Source: JAAXGI01 sp965206975
Lineage (GTDB): Bacteria > Gemmatimonadota > Gemmatimonadetes > Longimicrobiales > Gaopeijiaceae
Assembly: GCA_965206975.1 (NCBI GenBank)
Contig: OZ242253.1
Coordinates: 2,604,001 to 2,668,000 of the forward strand
DNA: 64,000 nt
Direction of reading: 5' to 3'
How positions within the stretch are numbered: the stretch's first letter is position 1; every line of letters begins with the position of its first letter. Below, piece by piece: positions 16,173 through 25,777 of the stretch. The position numbers and the translations under genes are program-made. The notes under the pieces are model-generated. The model did no database searches and had not been told where the DNA came from. It saw nothing but the letters and a program-made list of their open reading frames with translations.

Positions 16173-18464
16173 ATGCGTGAGCCAGCGATGTCAGCCCGAG
16201 GGGGATTGCCTACCGGCCGCGGTAGCCAATGCAGGTTGGAGCTGGTGCCGAATCTCCGCGTCTCGAGGCTGAGGGCTACCGTGACGGTAGCCCTCAGCTG
16301 GCTCGGTACGCCCCACGTCGGCCACGCACAGGTGCTCACCGCAGAGGCCCAGGCCTCGTTTACGGGAGCGCAGGCGGCGCTGGGCGCCGAGCTCTACGAG
16401 TCCTCTTGCGCGGAGTGCCACCTGCCGGGCCTGGAAGGGTCCTCGGAGGCCCCCGAGCTCGCGGGGCCGAGCTTCCGGAACCAGTGGGGCGGACGCCCCG
16501 TGACCGAGCTCCTGAACTACACCCGGCTCGCGATGCCGCCGGACCAGCCGGGTTCGATGAGTAACGAGGAGTACGCGGCTGTCGTGGCGTACCTGATCGA
16601 GCAGAATGGCGCGGTCCGGTCGTCGGAGACCCTGACCCTCTCGTCGGCGGGAGTGGCTGTAGCGGGGAGCGTGGCGGCCATTGCTCGGTCGCTGCCGGGC
16701 GCCGAGGTGCTTCCAGCCCCGGGCCGGCTCGGTACAGCCCCCTCACCCGAAGGGGTCGGGCGACCCCCGGAGGTCGTCGGCAGCCTGTACGAGACTCCGA
16801 CCTCCAGGACCGAGATCTTCTCGGAAATCGAGGGACTGCGGGCAGTTTCCGAATCGGAGCTCCGGAGTCCGCCAGCCGGTGAGTGGCTTCACTGGCGTGG
16901 GAATGCCGCTTCGTGGGGGTATAGCCCCCTCTCACAGCTGGACACCACGACAGTTCAGGATCTCCAGCTTGCGTGGGTCTGGCAGATGGAGGTGGACGAA
17001 CTGCGGGGTTGGCAGGGTCCACTCATACGGGACGGTGTGCTGTTCCTCAGTAATCCCAGGAACGTGATTCAGGCGTTGGACGCGACGAGCGGAAGACTCC
17101 TCTGGGAGTATCGGCGGCAATTCCCCGAGGATGACAGCGGGATCAACCTTCGAACCCTCGCGATTTGGGGGGACCTCGTCTTCGTCGCGACCCGGGATGC
17201 CTACCTGGTGGCCCTGGAGGCAAGGACGGGAAGACTCCGTTGGGAGGCCCGCCTCGCCGACTCTGCGCAGGGTTACACCAACAGTACCGGTCCCATCGTG
17301 GCGGACGGAAAGGTGATCAACGGGATCAACGGATGTCAGCGGTACTTCGAGGAAACGTGCTTCATCACGGCGCACGATGCCGAAACCGGGGAGGAGCTTT
17401 GGCGGACTTATACGATCGCACGTCCCGGTGAGCCTGGAGGAGACACCTGGGGCGAGCTGCCCCTGGCGCTTCGAGGTGGGGGTGACGTCTGGAACGGCGG
17501 GAGCTGGGATCCGGAGCTCGGGCTCGTCTATTTCGGGGTGGCTCAGGCGAAACCGTGGGTAGCCGCGAGCCGAGGCACGGCTGCCGCCGACTCTGCGCTA
17601 TACACGAATTCGACCCTTGCGCTCGACGTGGACGACGGGCGGATCGTCTGGTACCGGCAACACGTTCCGGGGGAGAGCCTGGATCTGGACGAGGGCATGG
17701 ATCAGGTCCTCGTCGACGTTGAGGGCGTTCCCAGCCTGTTGACCATGGGCAAGCACGGCATCCTCTGGAAGCTCGATCGTCGCGACGGCCGCTTTCTCGG
17801 CCTCAGGGACTCTGGGATCCAGAACGTCTTCGCGGAGGTGGATCCGGAGACCGGTGCGGTGCGTTATCGAGAAGACATCCAGCGCGCTCGCGCGGGCGAC
17901 TGGATCGCCGCCTGTCCGTCGACCTCGGGGGGGCACAACTGGCATTCCAGCTCATACCACCCTGGCACCGCCCTCCTCATAGTCCCGATGGGGCAGAGCT
18001 GCATGGAGATTCGGGGGCGTGAGCCGTCCCTGGTCGAGGGGGCCGGCGGTGCGGCCGCCGATCGCGTCTACATGGGGATGCCCGGAACCGAAGGACGGTT
18101 CGGTAGGCTTTCGGCCTTCCATGTAGGGACGATGGAAGAGGTGTGGCGGGTCGAACAGAGAGCGCCCTTCCTGACTGCTGCGCTCACAACTGCGGGTGGG
18201 CTCGTCTTCGCCGGAGGCTTCGACCGCTGGATTCGGGCCTATTCGGTGACTTCGGGGGTGGTCCTCTGGGAAACCCGCCTAGGGGGTCCGGTAGGGGGGT
18301 ACCCTGTAACTTATGAGGTGGACGGGGTTCAATACCTCGCAGTCGCAACGGCGACGGGGGGAGGCACGGCGCACCGAATTGGCATCTTCCTCACACCAGA
18401 GCTGCGTGTTCGCGAGAACAACGCACTATACGTTTTTCGGCTCCCGGCCCACGGGGCGCCCTGA
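16173..18464 (+). CDS. Quinohemoprotein dehydrogenase: N-terminal cytochrome c plus PQQ propeller, copy 1
   Basis: 763 residues from ATG 16173; a second in-frame ATG at 16188 is possible. A signal segment (VALSWLGTPHVGHAQ) is followed by a cytochrome c domain with CAECH at 79-83 and MPPDQPGSMSNEEYAAVVAYL. After a linker comes the PQQ propeller (WLHWRGNAASWGYSPLSQL, GRLLWEYRRQFPEDD, PGEPGGDTWGELP, SWDPELGLVYFG, LYTNSTLALDVDDGRIVWY). Two Cys (INGCQRYFEETCF) are conserved in all three fused copies and probably form a disulfide. It likely oxidises an alcohol or aldehyde and passes electrons through its own heme. The start lies 11 bp after the decarboxylase gene. Paralogs are at 22734-24947 and 52510-54681. 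Confidence 0.88.
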   Translation: MREPAMSARGGLPTGRGSQCRLELVPNLRVSRLRATVTVALSWLGTPHVGHAQVLTAEAQASFTGAQAALGAELYESSCAECHLPGLEGSSEAPELAGPSFRNQWGGRPVTELLNYTRLAMPPDQPGSMSNEEYAAVVAYLIEQNGAVRSSETLTLSSAGVAVAGSVAAIARSLPGAEVLPAPGRLGTAPSPEGVGRPPEVVGSLYETPTSRTEIFSEIEGLRAVSESELRSPPAGEWLHWRGNAASWGYSPLSQLDTTTVQDLQLAWVWQMEVDELRGWQGPLIRDGVLFLSNPRNVIQALDATSGRLLWEYRRQFPEDDSGINLRTLAIWGDLVFVATRDAYLVALEARTGRLRWEARLADSAQGYTNSTGPIVADGKVINGINGCQRYFEETCFITAHDAETGEELWRTYTIARPGEPGGDTWGELPLALRGGGDVWNGGSWDPELGLVYFGVAQAKPWVAASRGTAAADSALYTNSTLALDVDDGRIVWYRQHVPGESLDLDEGMDQVLVDVEGVPSLLTMGKHGILWKLDRRDGRFLGLRDSGIQNVFAEVDPETGAVRYREDIQRARAGDWIAACPSTSGGHNWHSSSYHPGTALLIVPMGQSCMEIRGREPSLVEGAGGAAADRVYMGMPGTEGRFGRLSAFHVGTMEEVWRVEQRAPFLTAALTTAGGLVFAGGFDRWIRAYSVTSGVVLWETRLGGPVGGYPVTYEVDGVQYLAVATATGGGTAHRIGIFLTPELRVRENNALYVFRLPAHGAP

Positions 18465-18478
18465 AGCCGGGCCCGGTG

Positions 18479-18508
18479 TGGACGAGAGGGCGAGCAGCAC
18501 CGTATAAT
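18479..18508 (+). promoter_or_regulatory. Candidate promoter for the second monooxygenase/CCWTNG pair
   Basis: TGGACG (18479-18484), 18 bases, then TATAAT (18503-18508), about 55 bases before the ATG at 18567. The -10 is perfect. The spacing and the -35 resemble the candidate at 52432-52461. Confidence 0.45.
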
Positions 18509-18566
18509 AGGTGTGGTATCGGTATCCCCATGAAGATGGCCAATCCGACTCGGCACGGGAGGGAAG

Positions 18567-20033
18567 ATGCTGCATGGACTCGGTAGGTGCGGGCGAACAG
18601 GGCGGGGCACCCATCAGATCCTGGCGGTCATCGCGACCGTGGCGATGCTCGTCTCCGGGGCTGCCTTTCCGGCGTCCGCGCAGGACTCGGCCGCGCAGCC
18701 GACTTTTACGCGGGACGTCGCGCCGATCCTGCAGCAGAACTGCCAGACGTGCCACCGGGAAGGGTCGTTTGCGCCGATGCCCCTCACCTCGTACGACGAG
18801 GTTCGTCCGTTCACGGCTCTCATCCGGGAGCGGGTAGAGACGAGAGCGATGCCACCGTGGCCCCTCGACCACACGATCGGGATCCAGGAATTCAAGAACG
18901 ACGTGTCGCTCAGCGATGAGGAGATCGCGACGATCCTCCGCTGGATCGATCACGGAGCCCCGATGGGAGATCCGGCCGAGATGCCGTCACCCATCGAGTG
19001 GGCGGCGTTCGAAGACGACTGGCAGTATGCGGAACACTTCGGCCGTCCCCCCGACATTGTGATTGTCTCGCCGTCCTATATGGTCCCGGCCAACGAATTG
19101 GACCACTGGCCGAACCTCGAGACCGGGGTCCCCGGCCTGACAAGCGCCAAGTGGATCCGCGGCGTAGAGATCCGGCCTGCGGACCCGGATACGCGATACG
19201 TCTTCCACCACGCGAATCCCTCGATCATAGACGACGGCGGCTCCGTTGGCGTAGGACACTCGGCGGCCGGCACGGTGGGATATATCTTCCCGGATGACAC
19301 GGGGCAGGCGCTCAGGCCTGGGGCCAGGGTACGGTTCGGGATGCATCTCTTTCCGATCGACCGTGACGTCAACGCGGTTCTTCAGCTCGGATTCTGGCTG
19401 TACCCCGAGGGGGAGGAGCCTGAGTTCGAGACGCCCGGCGAGGTGATTCATGAGGCCAGTCAGAGCACCGGCTTCGGCCGCGAGACCCTCTCGAGAAGGG
19501 GCTATGGACCGGCTCGCGGAGCGGGCGGGGGGAGGGGCGGAACGAGTGGTGAGCCGCAATTCCCGCGCCAAGTTGACCTACTGATCCCGCCTCACAGCAC
19601 TGCTACCTACAGGGGCGTGTACGTGCTGGACCGACCCGCACGGATTCACAGCGTCCGGGGCCACATGCACCTGAGGGGGCGGTATCAGGTGATTGAGGCC
19701 ATCTACCCGGACGGCCGCTGGGAAGTCATCAACAAGCTCAACTGGCACCATGGATGGCAGACCGCCTTCCTGTACGAGGACCACGTCATGCCGCTGCTCC
19801 CGAAGGGCACGGTCCTCACGGTCACGAACCACTTTGACAATACAACGGAGAACCCGCACAACCCGGATCCGAATCAATGGGTCGTGCGCGGGGACCGGAC
19901 CGTCGACGAGATGTCGCATACGCGGATCGGGATCACCTACTTCGATAGCGAAGAGGAATTCGAGCGGCTGGTTCGCGAGCGGGAGGAGCTGTTGCGTGAG
20001 ATGGAAGATCGGCCGCTCCAGGCGGGAGGGTAG
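18567..20033 (+). CDS. Cytochrome c-fused copper monooxygenase (PHM-like), copy 2
   Basis: 488 residues with a signal peptide ending near PASAQ39. Heme site CQTCH at 59-63, then the region MPPWPLDHTIGIQEFKND common to all copies. Copper motifs are complete: HH at 214-215 (YVFHHAN), His260 (FGMHLFP), HxH at 366/368 (RGHMHLRG), Met449 (VDEMSH), with HFDNTTENPHNPDP before it. These match CuH (two adjacent His plus one) and CuM (HxH plus Met) of PHM and dopamine beta-hydroxylase. A Gly-rich loop (about 316-330) is inserted between the halves. The C-terminus is a charged helix (EEFERLVREREELLREM). GGGAGGG precedes the ATG. The CCWTNG partner begins 13 bp downstream, so the two are an operon. Confidence 0.85.
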   Translation: MLHGLGRCGRTGRGTHQILAVIATVAMLVSGAAFPASAQDSAAQPTFTRDVAPILQQNCQTCHREGSFAPMPLTSYDEVRPFTALIRERVETRAMPPWPLDHTIGIQEFKNDVSLSDEEIATILRWIDHGAPMGDPAEMPSPIEWAAFEDDWQYAEHFGRPPDIVIVSPSYMVPANELDHWPNLETGVPGLTSAKWIRGVEIRPADPDTRYVFHHANPSIIDDGGSVGVGHSAAGTVGYIFPDDTGQALRPGARVRFGMHLFPIDRDVNAVLQLGFWLYPEGEEPEFETPGEVIHEASQSTGFGRETLSRRGYGPARGAGGGRGGTSGEPQFPRQVDLLIPPHSTATYRGVYVLDRPARIHSVRGHMHLRGRYQVIEAIYPDGRWEVINKLNWHHGWQTAFLYEDHVMPLLPKGTVLTVTNHFDNTTENPHNPDPNQWVVRGDRTVDEMSHTRIGITYFDSEEEFERLVREREELLREMEDRPLQAGG

Positions 20034-20046
20034 CCGAGCGGGGCCG

Positions 20047-20931
20047 ATGCAGTCGGTTCGGTTACCCTGTCGGGCCAGTTCGCGGCCTGCCGTAGCGACG
20101 CTCTGCCTCTGGATGCTGGCGGTCTCGCCACTGGAGGGCCAGAACCGGCTCCCGACGGCATCCGGAGACTGGATGCTCAGGAATCTGCGCCCCTCGGGTC
20201 AACCGGTCATCCCCCTGTTCGACGGCTGGTACCACAATCCCGACGGGACATTCGAGCTCTGTTTCGGGTTCCACAACCTGAACACAGCCCAGAACGTCGA
20301 GATTCCCTTGGGGCCGGACAACGTCATCGAGCCGGCTCGTTTCGACGGCCTCCAGCCGACTCATTTCGACGAGGTTCCCTCGGAGTACCGCCGCCGCTTC
20401 TGCGTCTTTACGATCAACCTAGAGGACCTCGAAGAGGCTCCCGCGGTCGTGTGGACCCTTCGGATCGGGGGTAGGGAATACTCGGTCCCAGGTTCGAGTT
20501 CCGAGCACTACCGCATGGACGAGCTCGAACAGTCGTCCCGGGGGAACAGCGCACCGCTCGTTCGCTTCGGCGTGCTCGAGGAGAACGAGCGCCGGGGCCG
20601 CATGATGGCGCTGGACGAATGGACGGTTTCCACCACCGTCGGCGTCCCCGTGAGCCTCGAGTACAGCGTGACCGATCCCAACGGAATCCCCCTCGGTGTG
20701 ACCCGTGTGATTTGGGGGAAGCATCAGGGCCCGGGTTCGGTCGCCTTCGGGATCGAGGACACCGAGATCGAGACGTCGACCCTATCCTTCTCCCACTCGA
20801 CGACTGCCACCTTCAGCGAGCCGGGGGACTATCTACTTCGACTGCAGGCGGTCGACTGGGATCTCGGCAACGCCTTCGGGTTCCACTGCTGCTGGACTAA
20901 CCGCTACCTTCGTGTCACGGTAACCGATTAG
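20047..20931 (+). CDS. CCWTNG-family secreted partner protein, copy 2
   Basis: 294 residues from ATG 20047, 13 bp after copper monooxygenase copy 2. A signal peptide ends near SPLEGQ. Blocks shared with the other copies: LRPSGQPVIPLFDGWYHNPDG, FGFHNLNTAQ, IPLGPDNVIEP, LQPTHFDEVP, VVWTLRIGG in the first half; VGVPVSLEY, VIWGKHQGPGSVAF, TATFSEPGDYLLRLQA and CCWTNRYLRVTVTD in the second. The usual Gly after CCWTN is Arg here. The C-terminal half reads like an Ig/PKD-type sandwich. No catalytic residues are recognisable; its constant neighbour suggests it assists or loads the copper enzyme. The gene is convergent with the flavoprotein gene beyond it. Confidence 0.8.
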   Translation: MQSVRLPCRASSRPAVATLCLWMLAVSPLEGQNRLPTASGDWMLRNLRPSGQPVIPLFDGWYHNPDGTFELCFGFHNLNTAQNVEIPLGPDNVIEPARFDGLQPTHFDEVPSEYRRRFCVFTINLEDLEEAPAVVWTLRIGGREYSVPGSSSEHYRMDELEQSSRGNSAPLVRFGVLEENERRGRMMALDEWTVSTTVGVPVSLEYSVTDPNGIPLGVTRVIWGKHQGPGSVAFGIEDTEIETSTLSFSHSTTATFSEPGDYLLRLQAVDWDLGNAFGFHCCWTNRYLRVTVTD

Positions 20932-21022
20932 GGTCTGGGTCCGACTCCAGCCGCCGTCACACTCACACACTCACCCGTTGTCGCCGAGACCCGGCGTTGC
21001 TCGTTTCCGCGGGTCCGTCGCG

Positions 21023-22675
21023 TCAGACGCTTCGATCCATCGCGGCTTCGCGGCCCGCGATCCGACCGAAGACGAGACACCGCCCGAGCCCGTGCTGCGC
21101 GAATCCGCCCTGGGATTCCCCCGCACAGTAGAGGCCCGGTATGACCTCTCCGTCGTAGTCCATCACCTGGGACTTCCCGTTCGTCCGAAGCCCCGTCAGG
21201 CAGTCGTGCAGGATCGGTGTCGACCAGGCGGCGTAGAAGGGCGGCGTCTGGATCTTGTACATCGGGGCTTCCTTCCCGAAGTCCTCGTCGACGCCCGAGT
21301 CCACGAACGAGTTGTACCGGGCAACCGTCTCCTCTAGAGCCGCTGGTGGCAACGACCTCGTCTGGTACTCGTTGTCGATGTTGCTCGCGAGCCCCGCGAG
21401 CGTGTCCCCGCTGAAGAAGTAGCCTTCCAGGTCGACGAGCGGAGGATTGGGGTTCCACCCTTCGCGCTCCACCGCTTCCGCATCGAAGATTGCCCAGATC
21501 GGACCCCCGCCGTTCCTCCTCTTCGTGTCTCCGGTATCAGCGAGGCAAGCAGCGAAGTACTCGTATCCGTTGTCCGTCTCGTCCCAGAACCTTCGGCCTG
21601 TCTGGTTCACGAGGATCGCGTTTTGCCAGCTGAAGATGGTGAGCCCCGAGGCCCGGGCGCGATCGAAGATGGGGCTGTCCGGCTGCCAGATGAGGCTGGA
21701 GTAGCCCCATTTGCACCCGATGTAGCGGGTCTTGGACATGTAGGAGCCGGATTCCTTCGTCTGGTTGGCCGTGGCCCACAAGGCCGCTCCGACCTTCATC
21801 GCAGCGAGCTCTCCTTCGCCGCTCTGCCGTGACCAGGGCTCACCCGCCACCTGGTACTCCTCGGTGAACCGCGGATCGAAGGTCCTTCTGAAGGTGACGT
21901 TGCTCGCGCTCCCTCCGGTCGCGACGAGGAGACCCTTCCTCGCGCGGATGTACACTCGCGTCCCCCTGTGCTCGGCGACGATTCCGAGGACGCTTCCCGA
22001 GAAGGGCTGTTCGCGGATGATTTCGGTCATACGATGCTCCAAGAGGACCTCTACGCCCATCGCCCGGGCGCTCTTCTCCAAGGCCCGGACCAGCCCGGAA
22101 CCGACCCGGGTGGGGTGATGGGTCACTCGTTCTTCGGCGATGGGCCACTGGACGGTCCGGCCCTGCCTCGCCACCTGCGAGGCGGCCCCGGGCCCGGAGT
22201 AGTTGTCCTGAAAGACCACTCCATGCTTGATCAGCCACTCGAAGGTCGACGCATTCCAGTCCGCAAACACTCTGACGAGATCGCGGTCGCTGAAGCGGCT
22301 GTCCCGGTGGTCGAAGCGTACCCAGTCATTGTAGACCATGTCCGGGGTGTCTTCGATGCCGAACTTGCGCTGGCGGCTCGTGCCACCCCCAAGATGCACG
22401 TTCCCTCCACTTACGAGCCCATGCCCTCCCACGTCGTAATTCTCCTCCACCATGATGACGGAGGCGCCGTGCTCCAAGGCCGAAACGGCGGCAGCAAGCC
22501 CCGCCGTTCCTGCCCCGATCGTGACGAAGTCCGCCTCGTGATCCCAGGATATGTCTTGGGCCGAAACCGCCTCGGCACCGACGCCAAGCGCGGCGGCGCC
22601 GACACCTAGAGTGGCTCCCTTCTTCAGAAAGTCCCTTCGGCTGACCTCCGCTTCACGCGGTCTCTTGGTGCTCAC
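21023..22675 (-). CDS. Tat-exported FAD-dependent oxidoreductase (fumarate reductase/ketosteroid dehydrogenase type)
   Basis: 550 residues. A twin-arginine signal (VSRRDFLKKGATLG) marks it for folded export. The FAD site DFVTIGAGTAGLAAAVSALEHGASVIMVEE begins near residue 48 (only partly conserved in length with the family), and the C-terminal FAD segment is IPGLYCAGESQGGFAQHGLG. This is the FAD_binding_2 superfamily of succinate/fumarate, urocanate and 3-ketosteroid flavoproteins. No heme motif is present, so an external electron partner is needed; the cytochrome-fused quinoprotein gene 22734-24947 lies 58 bp upstream in the same orientation and may be co-transcribed. It oxidises or reduces a carbon-carbon bond alpha to a carbonyl in relatives; the substrate here is unknown. 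Confidence 0.85.
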   Translation of the reverse strand: MSTKRPREAEVSRRDFLKKGATLGVGAAALGVGAEAVSAQDISWDHEADFVTIGAGTAGLAAAVSALEHGASVIMVEENYDVGGHGLVSGGNVHLGGGTSRQRKFGIEDTPDMVYNDWVRFDHRDSRFSDRDLVRVFADWNASTFEWLIKHGVVFQDNYSGPGAASQVARQGRTVQWPIAEERVTHHPTRVGSGLVRALEKSARAMGVEVLLEHRMTEIIREQPFSGSVLGIVAEHRGTRVYIRARKGLLVATGGSASNVTFRRTFDPRFTEEYQVAGEPWSRQSGEGELAAMKVGAALWATANQTKESGSYMSKTRYIGCKWGYSSLIWQPDSPIFDRARASGLTIFSWQNAILVNQTGRRFWDETDNGYEYFAACLADTGDTKRRNGGGPIWAIFDAEAVEREGWNPNPPLVDLEGYFFSGDTLAGLASNIDNEYQTRSLPPAALEETVARYNSFVDSGVDEDFGKEAPMYKIQTPPFYAAWSTPILHDCLTGLRTNGKSQVMDYDGEVIPGLYCAGESQGGFAQHGLGRCLVFGRIAGREAAMDRSV

Positions 22676-22733
22676 GATGCGTCCCTCCTGGATTGGCGAT
22701 GCCAGTTTGACCTCAATGCCCGATGAGCGCGGC

Positions 22734-24947
22734 TCAGCGAGCCGGTCCCGATGATTCGGGCAGACGAAACACGTATAGGGCGTTATGACCCTGCCCGGCT
22801 GGGTTGATCATTTCGGTTCCGAGGAACGTGGGGATGCGCCAGGGACTTCCGCCACCCTGGCCAGCCGGTACCGCGATGTACTGCACCCCGTCCACCTCAT
22901 AGCTGATGGGGAAGCCTTCCACGGAGCGCCCGAGCCGGGTCTCCCAGAGAGCCTCACCCGTTTCCATGTCGTACGCACGGAAGCGGCGGTCGTAGTCACC
23001 GACGAGCGCCAGCCCCCCGCCCGTCGTCAGAACGCTGGTCAGGAGGGGGGCCCGTTGCTCGACGCTCCACACTTCCTCCATTGTCGCCACGTCGTAAGCC
23101 GCGAGCTTCCCGAACGCATCCGTGCGCGCGCTCTCCCGCCACATGCGCCGGCCCCCGGAGCCACCTCCGCCCGCCTCGAGCTCCACCTCGAGCGGTAGCA
23201 TGTCCATGCAGCTCTGGCTGAGCGGGATCACGAGCCGGCGGGTCGGCGGATGATAGGCGGTGGCGTGCCAGTTGTGTCCCCCTGCCGTGCTCGGACAGAC
23301 GGAGAGCCACTCGCCGAACTGCATGTTCTCGATGTCCTCGCGGTACCGGACCCGGCCCGTCTCCGGATCGACCTCGGCGAAAATGTCCTGGTAGACCGTC
23401 TCCCGGAGCCCGAGGAAGGTGCCGTCCCTCCGGTCGAGCTTCCAGAGGATCCCGTTCTTCCCGATGCTGAGCACGGTGGGTCGACCCTCGATGTCGATGA
23501 GGACGCGCTCATACGCCTCGTCCAAGTCGAGCGACTCCCCGGGGACGTGGGTGAAGTACCAGACGATCTCCCCGGTATCCACGTCGAGTGCGAGGGTCGA
23601 GTTGGCGTAGAGCGTCGAGTCGGCGGTCGTGAGACCCTTGCTGACCGCCATCCACGGTTTGGACTGGGCTGTGCCAAAGTAGACGAGGCCCAGCTCGGGA
23701 TCCCAACTTCCCGGGATCCAGACATCCACTCCCGCGCGTAGCTCAGGCGGAAGATCTCCCCAGGTGTCCCCTCCGGGCTCACCTGGGTACGCAATAGTGT
23801 AGGTGCGCCAGAGCTCCGTGCCTGTGCGGGCATCGTGGGCGGTGATATAGCAGCGGGTGCCAAAGGCACGGCATCCCCGAGATCCTGAGACGATCTTGTC
23901 GCCCGCGACCGTCGGTCCCGACGTGTAGTTGAACCCCTCCGCACGATCTCCAACCTGCATTTCCCAGCGAGAAACGCCGGTTCGGGCGTCGAGAGCGACC
24001 AAAGCTGCATCACGGGTCGCGACGATGATCAGGTCCTCGAAGATCGCTAGGCTCCGCAGGCTCCTGGAGTCCGCTCCGCCTCCCATCCCTTCCGGGAATT
24101 TACGGCGGTATTCCCAGAGGAGCGTACCCTCAGCCGCGTCCAGAGCCTGGATGACGTTTCCGTGGTTGGGCACATAGAGGATCCCGCCACGCACGATCGG
24201 TGTCGACTGGCTGACCCCGTCCTCCATTCCCCAGACCCAGGCAAGCTGGAGTTGCCCGACGTTCGAAGTGTCGATCTGGGAAAGGGGGCTATACCCCTGG
24301 GCGTTGGCGGTCCGGCGCCAATGGAGCCAGTCCCGGTCCTGTGGAGAAGCCAGATCTGCGGCGCTTACTGGCTGGAAGTTCTCGATGGCTCGGAACGTCT
24401 CTGTCACCCCTGTTGCCGTCTCGGTCACTTGGCCTCGGACAGGAGGAGGTCGGTCAAAGGCATCCGGCGACGGGACGTTTCCGGGAAGTCCCGGAACTGG
24501 TGGTCGACTTACCGCTCCTCCTGCCGACTCCATGGAAGCCGCAACCTGGCCCGAGGACGCGAAGCCCAGAGGTGTTCCGGACGCCTCGACTCCGTTCTGG
24601 TTGAGGAGATAGGCAACGACGGCTGCGTACTCGTCCTCCTCCAAGGAGCCCGGCGCAGTCGGAGGCATGGAGGCAGCCACCAACTCGAGTAGCTCATTGA
24701 CCGGCTGGGGTCCCCATGCGTTGAGGAAGTCCGGGCCCGCGAGGGCGGGAGCCTCGTCGGAACCCTGAAAGTTGCTGAGGTGACAGCTTGCGCAAGCGCT
24801 CATGTAGACCTCCTCTCCGGCTTGCGCTTGCGCTTCCGAATAGGGCGCCTGCGGCACCTGCGCCGCCTCCGTACTCGAACTCATGCACAGAGCGGCGATC
24901 ACGACGGGTGGAACGAAATGGGAACTGCGCCAGCCGTCGCGCTTCAT
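22734..24947 (-). CDS. Quinohemoprotein dehydrogenase: cytochrome c plus PQQ propeller, copy 2
   Basis: 737 residues with a signal peptide (to about 29), cytochrome c CASCH at 52-56, MPPTAPGSLEEDEYAAVVAYLL as the distal heme region, then a PQQ propeller (WLHWRRTANAQGYSPLSQI, PGEPGGDTWGDLP, SWDPELGLVYFG, LYANSTLALDVDTGEIVWY, CPSTAGGHNWHATAYHP). The Cys pair of the family is present (SRGCRAFGTRCY). It is a secreted alcohol- or aldehyde-type quinoprotein with built-in heme. It lies upstream of the Tat flavoprotein gene in the same orientation. The closest relatives in the window are 52510-54681 and 16173-18464. Confidence 0.9.
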   Translation of the reverse strand: MKRDGWRSSHFVPPVVIAALCMSSSTEAAQVPQAPYSEAQAQAGEEVYMSACASCHLSNFQGSDEAPALAGPDFLNAWGPQPVNELLELVAASMPPTAPGSLEEDEYAAVVAYLLNQNGVEASGTPLGFASSGQVAASMESAGGAVSRPPVPGLPGNVPSPDAFDRPPPVRGQVTETATGVTETFRAIENFQPVSAADLASPQDRDWLHWRRTANAQGYSPLSQIDTSNVGQLQLAWVWGMEDGVSQSTPIVRGGILYVPNHGNVIQALDAAEGTLLWEYRRKFPEGMGGGADSRSLRSLAIFEDLIIVATRDAALVALDARTGVSRWEMQVGDRAEGFNYTSGPTVAGDKIVSGSRGCRAFGTRCYITAHDARTGTELWRTYTIAYPGEPGGDTWGDLPPELRAGVDVWIPGSWDPELGLVYFGTAQSKPWMAVSKGLTTADSTLYANSTLALDVDTGEIVWYFTHVPGESLDLDEAYERVLIDIEGRPTVLSIGKNGILWKLDRRDGTFLGLRETVYQDIFAEVDPETGRVRYREDIENMQFGEWLSVCPSTAGGHNWHATAYHPPTRRLVIPLSQSCMDMLPLEVELEAGGGGSGGRRMWRESARTDAFGKLAAYDVATMEEVWSVEQRAPLLTSVLTTGGGLALVGDYDRRFRAYDMETGEALWETRLGRSVEGFPISYEVDGVQYIAVPAGQGGGSPWRIPTFLGTEMINPAGQGHNALYVFRLPESSGPAR

Positions 24948-25022
24948 CTCACCTCTTATCTCTTTGCTGAAAGGTGCTCAGGGCCAACCCCTCCGGCGCG
25001 CCGGAGGGTGTTCGGGGAAGTG

Positions 25023-25211
25023 TCAGAGCATCTCCTGATCCGGGAGTGGACAGCAGGTGTGCGGACCGTAGGGGTTGTTCCGCTGGTTCACACCCGTCTC
25101 GAAGTCATCCGTGGACACGCCCGGGATGTCGAGTCGGAGCATGTCCCCGATCTTGGTGCCTTGGAGGAATAGCTCCCGCCGTCGCTCTTCCCACACCTGC
25201 GCGCGGGACAT
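25023..25211 (-). pseudogene. SusD C-terminal remnant
   Basis: The 62-codon frame reads EERRRELFLQGTKIGDMLRL, then NPYGPHTCCPLPDQE before the stop. This is the C-terminal hallmark of RagB/SusD proteins (ERRRELFxxGxRxGD and a closing CxPLPxxE). No matching N-terminal part is found upstream (25212-25380), so only the last tenth of a gene survives. It sits beside a CCWTNG relic, implying that a whole SusD-containing block once lay here. Confidence 0.75.
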
Positions 25212-25379
25212 TTATAGACTCAAACGCGGACCTGACTGCATAATCATATCTCCTTGCGAGATCCTGCGTGAAGATCGGCCCAAGTCGCCCAGCCGGAACT
25301 CCGCGGCGACGGCACTGCCAAGAAACACGGCTCACGATACGACATCGAAATGCTTTTCGCCACTACATTTTCCAGCCTA

Positions 25380-25554
25380 ACGCTCGACGTGCGTTGGCTG
25401 GGCACCGTCGTATTCCCTCGGCTCGATGAAATTGTCGGGACCCAGCGGCACGTGATACCTCTCCTACCAGATTCATGCTGATGTATCCGAAGGATAGCGT
25501 GTAGGTGCCATCTTCGTTCTGGAATCAGCCCTCGAAGACCAGTACCACCGGCCG
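25380..25554 (-). pseudogene. CCWTNG-family N-terminal relic
   Basis: The minus strand reads RPVVLVFEG, a TGA where relatives have Trp, then FQNEDGTYTLSFGYISMN. After a frameshift near 25458 it continues RYHVPLGPDNFIEPREYDG and AQPTHVER. These are the FEGW, FGY, GPDNxIEP and QPTH blocks of the family in order. The remainder, including the CCWTNG end, is missing. With the intact gene at 25778-26746 this shows a fifth family member once existed here. The rest of 24948-25777 holds only this relic and the SusD fragment. Confidence 0.82.
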
Positions 25555-25777
25555 GTCCGCGTCGCGGTGTATCACGGCGACCAGTGCGATACATCCACGG
25601 GATCCTGCGCCGAAAGCGGGTGGCTCCGTGCTGCCAGAGCGGGTTCGATGACGAGGGCTGTCACCACTGGGGCAAAGCGCGTCAGGTGCACCTACCTTTC
25701 TGGCCATGGCCCATGCCTACCCACCCAGGGCACTCCAGCCGTTCCATGTCGTGCACCATTCCTAGGGCATGACGATC

